This document shows positions 12,228 through 24,240 of a stretch of DNA of 64,000 nt, piece by piece. Source of the DNA: Capsicum annuum (Eukaryota > Streptophyta > Magnoliopsida > Solanales > Solanaceae); contig NW_025892868.1 in assembly GCF_002878395.1 (NCBI RefSeq), positions 284,395 through 348,394 on the forward strand, in the 5' to 3' direction. Within the stretch, counting starts at the first letter, position 1, and every line of letters starts with the position of its first letter. A program made the translations under genes and the position numbers. Below the pieces are notes generated by a model. The model did not search any database. It was not told the DNA's origin and saw only the letters and a program-made list of their open reading frames with translations.

Positions 12228-12942
12228 TTTGTATGAATATGGTTGGTTTACATAGTTTTACTGGATGGCATTATTTTATCATTATCATGAATTCATGCTA
12301 GCGTTCACCCACTAACCCATCTTTGGGCAGTTGTGTCCCTACGCGATGTAGGAACCGATCATTCTACTCATCCTACTTATTGATTAGATTTGAAATCAGC
12401 AATTGGATTAAAGTGGTGAACTTCCATGCTTCGGAAGGCTCTATTTCATATCATGGATGTCTTTACATACTTTGGTTATTTTATGGATATTGGTTTTGGC
12501 TATAGTTGGAGACATGTCGCAACCAAATATTGTATTTTTTTTGTTAGATTCTTTGTGTGACTACTATGGGTTAGAATGGGCAGTGTTAGTATTAGTGACA
12601 GCCTTAGTATTGGCATTGGTATTGAAGCAGATACTGTTAAACTTAATTTATGATTGTTCTATCCTTTTATGTTATATTATAGACAGGAACTTGGTTTTCT
12701 TATTTGTTTTGTTATAGGTATTAGTTTATAATAGATGGTAGGACTTGTTTGGGTTGTTCACGGTTATACATCTATTCTAGAGTTTGATATCAAAAAAAAT
12801 ATTATCTTGTTATACGTTCGAAGTTCATTCGACTTAGGGTATGTATATTTAAAGGTTGGGTTAGGTAATAAGGATGGCCCCTCATCCTGGATGGACTTGG
12901 GATGCCTATTACGATAAGGCCCTAGTTTAGGTCGTGTCAAGT

Positions 12943-12954
12943 TGGTATCAGAGC
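12943..12954 (+). other. Primer-binding site, initiator tRNA-Met
   Basis: TGGTATCAGAGC is the standard complement of the 3' end of initiator tRNA-Met used by most plant gypsy elements. It sits four bases after the LTR end. Confidence 0.85.
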
Positions 12955-13149
12955 TTTAGGTTCATGGTCAATTAGAAGTCCACAAAGCCGTGTCCAGTAG
13001 AGTCTCTTTAAGGGTGTGTAGCACAACACACTCATAAGGGAGAGAATAAATGTATTTGGGAATATTTCACATTCTTGGTATTATATTTTCAATCTTGTAG
13101 TCTAAGTCCTAGAATCTTCTCTAATCCTGGTTTATTCATTTTTCAGAAC

Positions 13150-14430
13150 ATGCCTCGATGATCTAAGATGCAAAGTAACACTTCTGTCCAAATCGAGGAT
13201 ACTATTGTTGTATCACATGCTACTCAAGGGATATATTCTCGATCTACAGGTGTCATCCCTGATATCTCTAGAGTTTCATCGGTTGCTACTAGTCCTCCCT
13301 AGGGTGAAGTAACAAATGTAGAATTTCATCCATCGATTTATGTTATTACTCAATTTGTTGCTGCTCAGGCCGAGTGGAATGCATCTGGTGTTTAATCTGT
13401 TGAAACCCCAAGGGTTAGCCATTTTATGAAGATGAATCCTCCTACTTTTACTTATGTGAAAGTGAAGGAGGATCCTTCAAGTATCCTGGTGCGATGGAGA
13501 AAATATTTAGCGTAATGCAGGCCATAATTTGGAAGGGGTGAATTTTACTTCTTACCAACTTAAGGATATGGTGTACCAATAGTATGAGGAGTAGGATAGG
13601 ATGAGAGCTGATATATAGGACTTGAATTTATGGGTGACTTTCTCTAATACTTTTCTGGATTGCTTCTTTCCTTATGAGTTGAGGGAAATAAAGGCAAAGG
13701 AATTTGTCAATCTGAGATAAAGTAAAATGTCGGTGAAGGAATATTCCTTGAATTTCATCAGCTGTCAAGGTATGCTCCAAAATTGGCATCTCATATGAGG
13801 GGAAGGATAAGAAAGTGCACTTTTATTCTATCTCGAGATTTGATCCTAAAAAGCAAGACTGGATTGCTTATAAAGGATATGAATATTTCTAGGTTGGGGG
13901 TTTATATGCAGTAAGTGGAGAAGGAAAAGAAAAAATAGGTTGAGTTTGGGTAAAGGCAGGGTAAGAAGTTTAGGTCATCTGAAAAGGGTAGTACTCAATA
14001 TCATGGTGGTTGGGATGGTGGTAAATGGCCAAAGAAAAAGTGGGGCATTTCTAGTTACTACTCAACAACTTGTGCTCCTTATCTAATAAAGTTGGGTGAT
14101 AGGTATCAGTAAGGTGATGATAATTTCTAGGCACAGGGTGCCCAATCTCAGGAAAATGGGGCTCTGTCATTTTTATCATGCCGTTCTTTCTAGTTTTGTG
14201 GTAAGTTGCATAGGGGTTTCTATGATGAGGGGAGAGACAAGGGTTTCAAATATGGTCAGCTAGGCCATGTGCTGAAAAATTATCCAATTGGTAATAGTGC
14301 TTCGGGAGTGAGTGAGGCTCCGATTGCTTCATCTTCTACTTCTACACCAAAGGGTGCTACTTTTATATTTATTTCTGCTTCTGGTACCATCGTAGGTCAG
14401 AATAGATTGTATGTTATTGATACTCAGTAG
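13150..14430 (+). pseudogene. Gypsy gag pseudogene
   Basis: It starts at the ATG of 'acatgcctcgatga', where codon four is TGA, most likely a former CGA Arg. Following segments keep gag features: 'MNPPTFTYVKVKEDPSS' near the start of the capsid domain and 'EFHQLSRYAPKLASHMRGR' near its end. A zinc knuckle is recognisable at about 14233-14286 as 'GFKYGQLGHVLKNYP', but all three cysteines are replaced (Gly, Tyr, Tyr) and only the His remains. At least ten stops and several frameshifts occur. It cannot make a functional capsid. Confidence 0.8.
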
Positions 14431-14439
14431 GAATTTAAG

Positions 14440-14880
14440 GCATCACCTGATGTCATTACTGGTATATTACAACTCTTTTCTCGGGATGTGTATTGTTTGC
14501 TACATCCGTGGTCCACTCCCTCATATATGAACCTATTTGTAGATGTGTATTTTGGTTTTGATCCCATGGTTATTTTGGATCTTTTTTCTTTTTCTACCCT
14601 AGTAGGCGACTCTATGATTGTAAAAAAAATCTATAGGGTGTGTGTGGTATCTGTTGGTAGTAGGCAGAATTTGGTGGATTTGTTTTAACTTAATATTATA
14701 AATTTTGATGTTATTTCGAGGATGGATTTGTTACACTCTTGGTATGAGTTCTTAGATTCTTGAACACGTATGGCTGTCTTTAGGTTCCCCGATGAGCCAA
14801 TTATTGAGTGTGAGGGTAATTCCTTAGCTCCTAGAGGAGGTTTATTTCCTTTCTTAGAGTTTGGAGATTAATCTAAAAAG
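14440..14880 (+). pseudogene. Gypsy aspartic protease pseudogene
   Basis: The segment after gag reads 'YCLLHPWSTPSYMNLF', the place where plant gypsy proteases carry D-S/P-G-A-T-x-S-F. The catalytic Asp-Ser/Pro-Gly is gone. Downstream 'FSTLVGDSMIVKKIYRVC' and 'LDLVDLF'-like text match the usual second half of the domain. A stop closes the frame at about 14688. Confidence 0.7.
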
Positions 14881-14949
14881 GGTGTCTCTATCATTTGGTC
14901 TGGGTTAAAGATTCTAACTTGGAAGGTCCTTCTATGAATTAGGTTCTAG

Positions 14950-15830
14950 TGATGAATTAATTTCTTGAGGTCTTTCTGGATGATCTTTCTAGTGTTCCTC
15001 TAGATAGGGAGATTGAGTTTGGTATTGATTTGGTTTTGGAAACTTTTCCAATATCTATTCCTCCTTATAGAATGGCTCTAACTAAGTGGAGGGAACTTGA
15101 GGAGCAACTTAAGAATCTTTTAGGTAAGGGTTTTATTCATCCTAGTGTATCCTCATGGGGTATACTAATATTATTATTGCGGAATAAGGATGGTTCCCTT
15201 CAGATATGCATTGACTATCGATAGTTGAATAATGTAACTATTAAGAACAAGTATCCTCTTCCAAGAATAGATGACTTGTTATATCAGTTGCAAGGTGCCA
15301 AATTCTTTTCTAAGATAAATCTTTAGTCTGGGTATCATCAACTTAAGATTATGGGGAAGATATACCTGAGGTGACTTTTTATACTCGATATGGGCACTTT
15401 GAGTTCCTGGTGATGTCAGTTTATTTGACTAATGCCCCGACGGCACTTATGGATTGGATGAACTGGGTTTTGAAGCATTTTCTGGATCTTTTGGACATTG
15501 TGTTCATTGATGACATCCTAGTATCTTCTAAGAGTGAGGTGGATCATGCCAATCACCTCCGTGTGGTGTTGCAAACCTTAAATGGCAATAGTTATATGCC
15601 AAATTCTCCAAGTGTGAGTTTTTGTTAAATGCTATAACTTTTCTCAGTCGTATTATTTCTAGTAAAGAGATCATGATGGATCTACCAAAAGTGGTGGTGA
15701 TTAAAAAGTGTCCTAGACCCATGAATCCAATCGACATTTGGAGCTTCTTGGGTTTGGTTGGGTGTTATATGCGGTTCATACAAAGTTTCTCAATGATAGC
15801 ATCCTCATTGACTAAGTAGACTCAAAAGAT
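14950..15830 (+). pseudogene. Gypsy reverse transcriptase pseudogene
   Basis: Recognisable RT blocks in order are '[20 protein letters not shown]', '[12 protein letters not shown]', '[12 protein letters not shown]', '[18 protein letters not shown]' and the catalytic box 'VFIDDILVSSK' at about 15500-15530, with both Asp residues kept. Blocks lie in more than one frame, separated by stops. The tail 'IDIWSFLGLVGCYMRFIQ' is the usual hinge to RNase H. Confidence 0.85.
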
Positions 15831-16430
15831 GGTAAAGTTTTCTTGGTTGGATGCTTGTGAGGGGATTTTTGAGAAGTTGAAGGATAAGCTAACTTCGACT
15901 TCGGTTTTGACATTTCCTGATGTTAATGAGATGTTTGTGGCTTATTGGGTTGCATCTTAGGTGGGACTTGGTTGTATTTTGATGCAACATGGGAAGGTGA
16001 TAGCCTATGCTTCTAGGAAGTTGAAGGTGTATAAGAGGAATTATCCTACACGTGATTTATAGATTTAGGCAGTGGTTTTTTCTTTGAAAATCTAGTGGCA
16101 TTATTTGTATGGAGTGCTCATGGACATCTTTTCTAATCATAAAAGTCTACAGTATGTGTTCATCCAGAAGAAGCTAAATATCAGGTAGAGAAGATGGTTG
16201 GAGCTTCTCAAGAACTAAGATATGAGTCTTCACAACAACCCAGGTAAAGTTAACATGGTTGCTAAGGCTTTTAGTAGGTGTTCCATGGGGAGTTTAGCTC
16301 ATGTAGATAAGCAGAAGAAGGAAATGGTGAAGGATATTCGCCGCTTGGCTAATTTTGGAGTTCATCTCTTAGACTCCAAGAATGGTGGTATAATGGTACA
16401 TAAAGTGCTTTAGTCATCTCTTGGTGTAGA
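15831..16430 (+). pseudogene. Gypsy RNase H pseudogene
   Basis: The segment from 'FSWLDACEGIFEKLKDKL' through 'LTSTSVLTFPDVNE' and the later 'SLHNNPGKVNMVAKAFSR' follows the normal end of gypsy RT/RNase H. In plant elements the last motif is usually N-V-V-A-D-A-L-S-R; here the Asp is lost (AKAF). Several internal stops are present. Confidence 0.75.
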
Positions 16431-17801
16431 GATTAAGGAGAAGCAAATTCTAGATCCCATCTTGATAAAAATCAAGAGTGATATTGGTGGGCAAAAGGTG
16501 ATGGTATTTGTGATTAGTGGTGATGTTAATTTGTGGTATCAAGGAAGGTTATGTGTTCCTAAAGTCGGTGGTTTGTGATAAAGGATTTTGGTTGAGGCAC
16601 ATGAATTGTGCTATATTGTTTATCCCAATTCGACAAAAAAGTATCATGATCTCAATAAGATGTATTGGTGTAGTGGTATGAATAGGGATTTAACTGATTT
16701 TTTGGCCAAATGCATGGTTTGCCAACAAGTAAAAGTTGAGAACATGAGGCTTGGAAGGTTATATTAGAAAATTGAGTTGCCTAAAAGGAAATGGGATGTA
16801 ATCAATATGGATTTCATTATCAGTGTTCCTCAGTCTTGAAATTAATTTGATTTTGTTTGGGTTATTGTGTATTAGATGACAAAGTCCACTCCTTATCAGT
16901 GCGGACTGACTTTTTGGCTGAGGACTTTGCACGATTGTATCTTCAGGAGATTGTAAAGTTGCATGGGATACCTATTTTTACTATCTATGATCATGGTACA
17001 TGGTTTTTATCTCACTTTTGGCAGTTATTTTAGAAGGGGTTGGGTACCAAGTTTAGCATGAGTACTAGTTTTCATTGTACGAATAGGCAAACAGGGAGGA
17101 CTATTCAAACATTGGAGGACAAGCTTCATGTGTGTGTGATTAATTAGGGTTGCAATTGGGTTGAGCACTAACTTTGGTAGAGTTTTCTTACAACAATAGC
17201 TATTATTCTAGCATTGGGTTGGACTCTATTGAGGCATTGTATGGAAGGAGGTTTAGATCTCCTATTTTGTGGTTTGATCTTAGTAAGGCACATATGTTTG
17301 GCCCGCACTTGGTTTATCAGGCTATGGAGAATGTAAAGATGATTTGGGATAGGCTTAGGGCTTCCCAAAGTCACAAAAAGTCCTATGTAGATATAAAGCG
17401 TAGAGATTTGAAGTTCAATGTTAGGGATAAGGTATTCCTAAGGGTATCTTCCATGAAGGGAGTGATACAGTTTGGTAAAAAAGGAAAGCTCAATCCCTTC
17501 TTTTTGTTTAATTTTGTGAAGAGTTAGTAATGTGGCATATGAATTAAAGTTTCCTTATAGTTTGAGATCCATTCATCTGGTATTGTATGTCTCTATGTTG
17601 AGAAATTATCTTGGTGATCCTTCTTTTGTGGTTGCTTTGGAAGGACTGGGTATCTCTGATTTTCTGTTTTATGAAGAAGTCTCAATTAAGATATTAGATC
17701 GACAGGTTCATCGGATTGAACCAAGAATGTGGCCTTGGTTAAGGTTCAATGGCAGAACCACAAAGTGGAAGAGTCTACATGGGAAGCAAAAGCAGACATG
17801 A
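16431..17801 (+). pseudogene. Gypsy integrase pseudogene
   Basis: The zinc-binding domain is at about 16600-16730: 'YHDLNKMYWCSGMNRDL' followed by 'KCMVCQQVKVE'. The first His of the HHCC set is Tyr ('VYPN'), while the second His and both Cys are present. The catalytic core keeps 'INMDFIISVPQS' and 'IYDHGTWF', the places of the first two acidic residues. From 17174 the C-terminal part reads in two open pieces (17174-17527 and 17532-17801) with 'VEFSYNNSYYSSIGLDSIEA' and 'RDKVFLRVSSMKGVIQFGKK'. The frame ends at 17801. Confidence 0.8.
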
Positions 17802-17956
17802 AATCTAAGTATCTGCATTTATTTTTTGCTCCATATATTCATGTAGAATATTTGTGTCCTTGAGCATATCTTTATACTTTAACTTGGTTGAAGGTTGGAT
17901 TGATATTTGATAATGCAAATGAATCGTTCTTGTGTTTGACCTACCTTGTCTGTTTT

Positions 17957-17983
17957 CGGGGGAGAATGATCCTAGTGGGGGAG
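17957..17983 (+). other. Polypurine tract
   Basis: Two purine runs, 'cgggggagaatga' and 'gtgggggagac', precede the 3' LTR. The second touches it and is the likelier primer of plus-strand synthesis. Confidence 0.7.
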
Positions 17984-20313
17984 ACTAAAGTTCCCTAGGT
18001 TTTGACCCTTATAAAATTCTCTGGATTTCTAGATTCTGGACATCATATGACTTGTAGGTACTAGTCGTATGATAGGGTACACCTGGTATGCTCTTGGTCA
18101 TATGCTAACCAGTGTTTATTAGTGGGTTAGATTGCTTATGGAATAGGTACGACTTGGTTTGTATGAGTCGTATAGTTGGTGATGGTTCACATGGTTTGCT
18201 TTTTCCCTCACTTAATTTGAGACTTAGTAACTTAACTTGGATCTAAGTACGATTTGCTCACCATGAGCCGTAAGATATGGTCTGAGTCATGCCATTAACT
18301 CGTATGGTAGGTAGTGTTCAAGCTACCTTTTATTCTATTCTGCCAGGGATACAGTTTAGGGGTACTAATTTATTGCTTAGGTATGAATTGGTTTGGGTAA
18401 GTCGTATGGTGGACAGTGTTAGGTCTAAGGGGGAAGCCTAGGGTACGAGTGGTGGATACAACTCGTATTGACGGATACGAATGGAATGGTGAGTCGTGTC
18501 ATCCGATAGGAATTTTAAGCAGTTTAAGTTGGGGGTAATTTGGACATTTACCCACTTAACCACTTAAGGCCCCAGGACTTATAACTCTATGGGGATATTG
18601 TTTACCCTATTATACTAATCTAAAACACTTAGAAATCTCAGTAATTCTCTCTAAGGCACTTGGGTAAAGGAAGACTAGGGTTTCATCTGGAGGATCAATT
18701 TGGGGCTTGTACGGATGATTTCTCTCCATCATATTCGTAATCTAAGGTACGTACTCCCTCATTTCTTATTTCAACTAAAGGCATGTTTTATACAATCTTT
18801 TCATGGCATGATTATTGTATGATTTTGGGTTTTTCAAATATATGTTGGGTTTTTGGTATTAAATTCTTGGTTATGGTTTTCCTATGTTTAAATTATGAAA
18901 TTACATGCTTTAATGGTAGTTTGAACAATTGGTTTCATGGGAATGGTAAATTGGTAATTGGATTTCATTTTGGAAACACCGTGCCCCCAACATGTTTGAT
19001 AAAAATCCTATAATAATGCTTTTTCTATATTATTATTCTTTTAATGGAACTATTGCATGGTATGATTTAGTGCTGGAGCCTAAATGGTTTAAATGATTAA
19101 AAAGTAAGGTTTGGTCATCATGGTTATGGTTAATTAATCTTCTTTGTGGGGTACAAGGGAATACCCCAAGTAAACATGATATTGTACAACTTGTGGGGTA
19201 CAAGGGATTCCCCAAAGAAAACATAATAATGGAACACTTGTGGGGTACATAGGATTCCCCCATGTTCACTTGATAATGCAATCATGGGTACATGGGAATC
19301 CATTTACATAAAAATGTTAGCTAAGGACATTGCTTGCAAGCTATAGTCGGTATGATAATACCACTACTTGTAGCCTTGGTTAATAATAATGGAATAATGG
19401 TTTGGTTGGATGGTAATGGTTTTAATTAGGAAATAATGGCGAGGTGTGATACCTAATCGTGAAAGTGTAAGTCTAATGGATGTATACTAGAAACTCAAGT
19501 TTGCCGACATGAGGTTTGGTTATAGCGACCATATATGATAATATGAGGTACATGGGAATCCTCTAAGTACATTGTACATATGTATCATATAGAGCGTAGG
19601 ATAATCTAGAATCCCCTACTCTTATGGTATCTTTAGTTCATGCGGCTACACATATCGAGGCCCATTCAGGGGGTTACACTGGACACATATACCCCGTTGG
19701 TGGTTCTAGGATTGTTAATCTACACATACTCAGGTTAATGATTTTAAAGTCATGCTAAACCAGACTTCCTTTCCCAAAATGGTTACATATATATGTATGG
19801 TTTGTATGCATATGGCTGGTTTAGTTTGTTTTACTGGATGGCATTATCTTATCCTTATCATATGTTCATGCTAGCGTTCTCCCTCTAATCCATCTTTAGG
19901 CAATTGTTTCCCCATGCGATGCAAGAACTTTCCATTCTACTCCTTCTTAGTGGTCGGATTCTTGATCAGCTATTGTATTGATGTGGTGATCTTTCATTTT
20001 ATGGAATATTCCATTTTATATCATGGATATCCTTACATACTTTGGTTATTTTATAAATATTGGTTTTGGCGATGGTTTAGGGCATGTCCCAATTGGATAT
20101 TGTATTTTTTTTTTGTTAGAGGCTTTGTGTGACTATTGTAGGTAGGAGTGGGCAGTGCCAGTATTGGTGTCTGTCTGACTATTGGCATAGGTATTGGGGA
20201 TGATACCATTGGACTAAACTTATTATTGTTCCATCCTTTTATATTATGTTACCGACAAGAACTAAGTTTTTATATTGGTTTGGTTATGGTTATTGGTTGG
20301 CAATGGATGGTTG
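17984..20313 (+). repeat. 3' LTR of the gypsy element, right end missing
   Basis: It aligns with 10379-12939 from its first bases through the CGACT/AGTCG words and the ~60-bp repeats (19145-19300). It stops about 205 bases short of the 5' LTR's right end. At that point a new LTR start, TGAAACACCCTAG, appears at 20314. Confidence 0.75.
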
Positions 20314-22455
20314 GTGAAACACCCTAGTTTTTCACCCTTGGAAAATTTCCTAGAATTCTAGTCTTTGGATCCAATTTGACTCATGGTTATGTGTCATATG
20401 TTGGGGTACGAATGGTTTGGTTCAGTCGTATACTGACAAGTGTTGGTTTATGGAATGGAATTTTGGTCATTGGAGTGGGTACGACTTGAATTGTATATGT
20501 CGTATGATTTGATACAGATCATTTGGTTTGGGTTTTCCATAGCTTAATATTAAACTTAGTTGCTTAAGTTGGATCTGAGTATGAGTGACTCACCATGAGC
20601 CATAAGTCAGGTTACGAATCGTACCAAGGACTTGTATGGTGTACAGTGTTTAATCCTCTTAGGATTCGATTCTTCTAGGGATACAGATGAAGGTTACGGA
20701 TCACATATTTGGATACGACTTGAGTTGGATGAGTCAAACCTTGGACAGTGTTGGGTCCAAGGAGGAAAGCCAAGGGTACGAGTGATGGGTACCACTTGTG
20801 CAGGGAGGGTACGACTCATAGGGTTAGTTGTATCCCTGTGACAAGATTTTTGTGCAATTTAAGTAGGGGTATTCAAGACATTTCCCCACTTACACTAATA
20901 AAGCCCCATGACTTGTAACTCATTTAGGAGGTTATTTACCCTATTATTTTATTCATTAACACTTAGAAACTCTTCCTAAAAACTCAAGAGCATTTAAGCA
21001 AGGAAGCTAGGGGTTCAACTATAAGACTAATTTGGGGATCTTGTTAGTGGTTTCTCCCATCTACTTTTTCAATTAAAGCATGTGTTTTTCCCTCACTGTT
21101 ATTTTTAACTAAGGCATAGTTTTTATGAATGGTTTCCATGATTTCATTGTTGTATGATTTTAGGTTTTCAACTATAATTTGGGAGTTTTAATTATAAATG
21201 ATTGGTTATGGATTCCCATAGTTTTAATTATGTATTTACATGACTAATTAGTGGTTTTGGATAATTGGATTGCATGGGAATGGTTAATTGGTAATTAGAA
21301 TTAGTTTTTGTTATATTATGCCTCAAATGTGTTTGACAAAATACCTAGAAGGATGTTTTCATTGCATTGATAATTTTTAATGGAACTCTTGCTTGTTTTA
21401 AACTTGGTAAAGGATTTATACATGGTTTAAATAGTTTGGAAAGGTAAAATGGCATAAGGGTTATACTTGTGGGTTACATGGAAATTCCCTAAGTGGTTTA
21501 ATATGGTTAATAAAAGGGTACATGGAATCCCTTAAATCTATATATGGTTGGCTATAGGCAAAACATGCTAGTATAGTTAGTATAGAGATACCACTACTAA
21601 TGGCGTTGATTAATAAATGGTTAATGGATTGGTTGGTTGTTTGGTAATGGGTTTAGTTGGGCATTGATGGCGGGGTATGTTGAAAACCCATAGAAGGCAG
21701 AGGTCTTGGGGGCACCAAAAGTGGAAACTCATATTTTCTATATGACGTTTGGTCTAAGTGAATGTGTGTATGATGTCATACTTTGTATTTAGAGAATGTA
21801 CTAGTCATCCTAGGTTTTCTTCCCTAGTCATGCGGCTTCATGAACTAGGTCCCTTTTAGCTGAGGGTGCTGAACCTATATTGCTCGTGGGTGGTTTAGGA
21901 TGGCAAAGCTACATAGCCCAGGTAAATATTTTAATGGCATGCTAAACTCAATTCCCTTTTCCCGGTGTTGTTCTATTTATATATGCATGGTTTGTGTGCA
22001 TATGCATAGTTTAACTTAATTTTATAAATGACATTATTTTATCCTTATCCTTAGTTCATGCTAGCGTTCACCCTCTAACCCGTCTTTGGGCGGCTTTACA
22101 CCAACGTTATACTGGAACTAGTCATTCTACTCCTCCTACATAGTGATGACTCTGGGACATTTGTTGGATTAAAGTGCTGAGCTTCCATCTTAATGGAAGG
22201 CTCCATTCTATGTTATGGATATTTTTTGACATTTTGAGTTAGTTCTAGATAATTGTTTTTTCTATGGTTGGTGGCATGTCCCAATTGAATATTCTTAGTC
22301 TTTTGATTTGAGGCTTTGTGATACTACTATAGGTTGGTATGTGCGGGATCGATATTGGGGTCACCCTTAATAATCGCATTAGTATTGGGGCTGACATCAT
22401 TGGACATAATATCTCATGGTTCCATCCTCTTTTATTTTGGGATTATTTAATCATA
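20314..22455 (+). repeat. Third LTR, related but diverged, joined head-to-tail
   Basis: It opens TGAAACACCCTAG and follows the same order of landmarks as the two LTRs to its left: a CGACT-type word region, 'actcttcctaaaaactc', 'catgctagcgttcaccctctaacccgtc'. Sequence identity is visibly lower than between those two. Its right end is cut where minus-strand RT coding sequence starts near 22455. The ~60-bp repeats are reduced to one or two units near 21470-21530. Confidence 0.7.
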
Positions 22456-22854
22456 TTTTATTTAATCAAACGTGCCACCCAGAATAGAGAAATAATCAAT
22501 GAAGGTCTCAATCATATCCTCTACTATATCAGAAAATATAGACATCCTGCAATGTTGAAAAGTGTTGGGAGCAATATAATGACCAAAAGGCATCCTGCTA
22601 AATGCAAATATACCATATGCGAAAGTGAAAGTTGTCTTCTCTTTATCCTTGAGAGTAATAAAAATCTGATTTTACCCCAGATAACTATTGAGAAAACAAT
22701 ACCATCCTCTACCTGCAAGACGGTCTAACATCTAGTCGATGAATGACATAGGAAAGTGATCATGTTGCATCAAAGTATTTAACATTTGATAATCTATGAA
22801 AACTCCCCATCCTGATACAGGTTTCATACGAACTTGATATAGCCCAAATTACTC
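22440..22854 (-). pseudogene. Athila/Tat-type RT pseudogene, C-terminal part
   Basis: On the minus strand this reads 'MKPVSGWGVFIDYQMLNTLM', then 'HDHFPMSFID', 'MLDRLAGRGWYCFLNSYLG' and 'IFITLKDKEKTTFTFAYG'. It ends at 'VFIDYF'-type text where the catalytic box should be; the box reads 'TFIDYFSILGG', so one of the two catalytic Asp is Tyr. These blocks are typical of Athila/Tat gypsy RT. The N-terminal RT blocks lie beyond an inserted LTR, at 24241-24560. Confidence 0.8.
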
Positions 22855-24240
22855 CTTGCAATAAAGTATAAAGCGATCATCGTACAAATATAGATCCCAA
22901 CAATGTTGAGGTCGATACAATAAGGAATATGGTTATCTAGGTTAATGTATTTTATTTAGAATACTAATTAACTATTTTAAAAATGGGAGATTAAAAAGAA
23001 CAAGTGAACTATTAGTAAATTGAAGTAACAAGTAAGAAAATACCAGTTTATGCTAAGAAAATCAATGAGAATGATGAACTAGGACTGTGTTCCCCATGAT
23101 TTCATAACTGCATCGACCATTTCTTCATGTCAAGATTTCTCGATGTCTTGATGCAAAATCTAACATGTTATGTATCACCTAACCATCTCACGACCTTGCT
23201 TTGATGAATTCAACTTATTTTCTCTCGGTCTCAGATTGTTGTATTACTAACCCTTGTTTTTTTATCTCAGATTAACTATTGCCTCTCGATGTTAAGTTAG
23301 TTAGATGAAGTTTAATAGCTTCAAACTACTGTTGTTATCTCCTTTTTCTGTTATCTGCCACTCCCTCAAGCAAGTGAATACATCCAAGTTCCTAATGTGT
23401 GCATTCTTTAAGAAAGAAATAAAAGTAATGAAATTACCAATACATGTAAGAAAATCGGTCTAGAATGACTTTGCACTTAACCCATTTCGCTAGTTTATCA
23501 TGGTTCTCACAACCCTTACTTGTGGGATTTAGCTGCTCATGGGTTCAAAATCACAATTAGAAATCATAGGAAAAATCATAATTAGGAACTTACAAATTAA
23601 GTAGAATAAACTTGAAATATTAAATTCTAAAAAAATCTTAAGAAAGATGGAGAAGAAAAGAATAAATCAATTTTTCTTTGGTCTCCACAACATCTACTCT
23701 TAATAAAAATTTTAAAAATTTACTTCTCTAAAGTTTCAATGTACTAACAATTATCAAAAGTCATCAAAAAGTTTCAAAAGTTGTCAAAAGGTACACAAAA
23801 GATATTTTTTTGTGGAATATTTATAGGTGTATGAAACCCCCCTCCCCCCCCCAAAAAAATAGAATTTCTAATTCCAAAACATATTAGGAAATAAAATCCA
23901 AGTATAAATTGGACTGGATTATGTCGAACACTGGATTGTTTTAAACATAGCTACCAAGTGGCAGCTTGATGTCGGCAGTTCTGGCAATTCAATTCTAACT
24001 TGAAAGTAGAAATTGATTATTATATTAAATTTAATACATTAAGTTGTCAGCATGATTTTCTTATATAACTTCTCAATTTTAATTTTACTTTTTTCCTAAA
24101 TTTCTTCATCTTCACAGTAATTAAATCATTCAAATAAAAATATTATATTTAACATAATTCATAAGATCAATGCTCAAAAAATATAAATAAAAATACCAAA
24201 TATGACACAAATATGAGTAAACATATGTTATTTGGACTCA
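22855..24240 (-). mobile_element. Solo LTR inserted in the RT gene
   Basis: RT text stops at about 24245 and resumes at 22854. The 1.39 kb between is non-coding. Its low-coordinate half (22860-23640) matches 27515-28330, which is the R/U5 half of the neighbouring LTR; shared words are 'cccaacaat', 'gttatgtatcacctaaccatct' and 'atattactaaccctt'. The other half (23640-24240) does not match that LTR. A minus-strand TATA-like 'ctataaata' lies near 23820. It thus looks like a solo LTR of a sister family. I saw no clean target-site duplication. Confidence 0.65.

Larger units (their letters stand above)
10379..12939 (+). repeat. 5' LTR of the gypsy element
   Basis: It starts near 'aaaacactca' and ends 'gtcgtgtca' four bases before the primer site. 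It matches 17984-20313, with shared phrases such as 'agattctggacatcat' and 'attctctctaaggc'. It contains many copies of the word pair CGACT/AGTCG, some close enough to fold, as at 10442-10461. It keeps about 200 bases at its right end that the 3' LTR lacks. Confidence 0.8.
10379..20313 (+). mobile_element. Near full-length Ty3/gypsy element (chromovirus-like)
   Basis: Order on the plus strand is LTR, tRNA-Met primer site, gag, protease, RT, RNase H, integrase, purine tract, LTR. This order, with integrase after RNase H, defines Ty3/gypsy. The LTRs at 10379 and 17984 match over more than 2 kb. The polyprotein has many stops, so the element is long dead. Length is about 9.9 kb. The zinc-knuckle gag and pol motif style suggest a chromovirus; I did not recognise a clear chromodomain. 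Confidence 0.85.

Noticed and set aside
22339..22728. 129-residue plus-strand frame
   Set aside because: It is the antisense shadow of the minus-strand RT, whose blocks are clearly recognisable.
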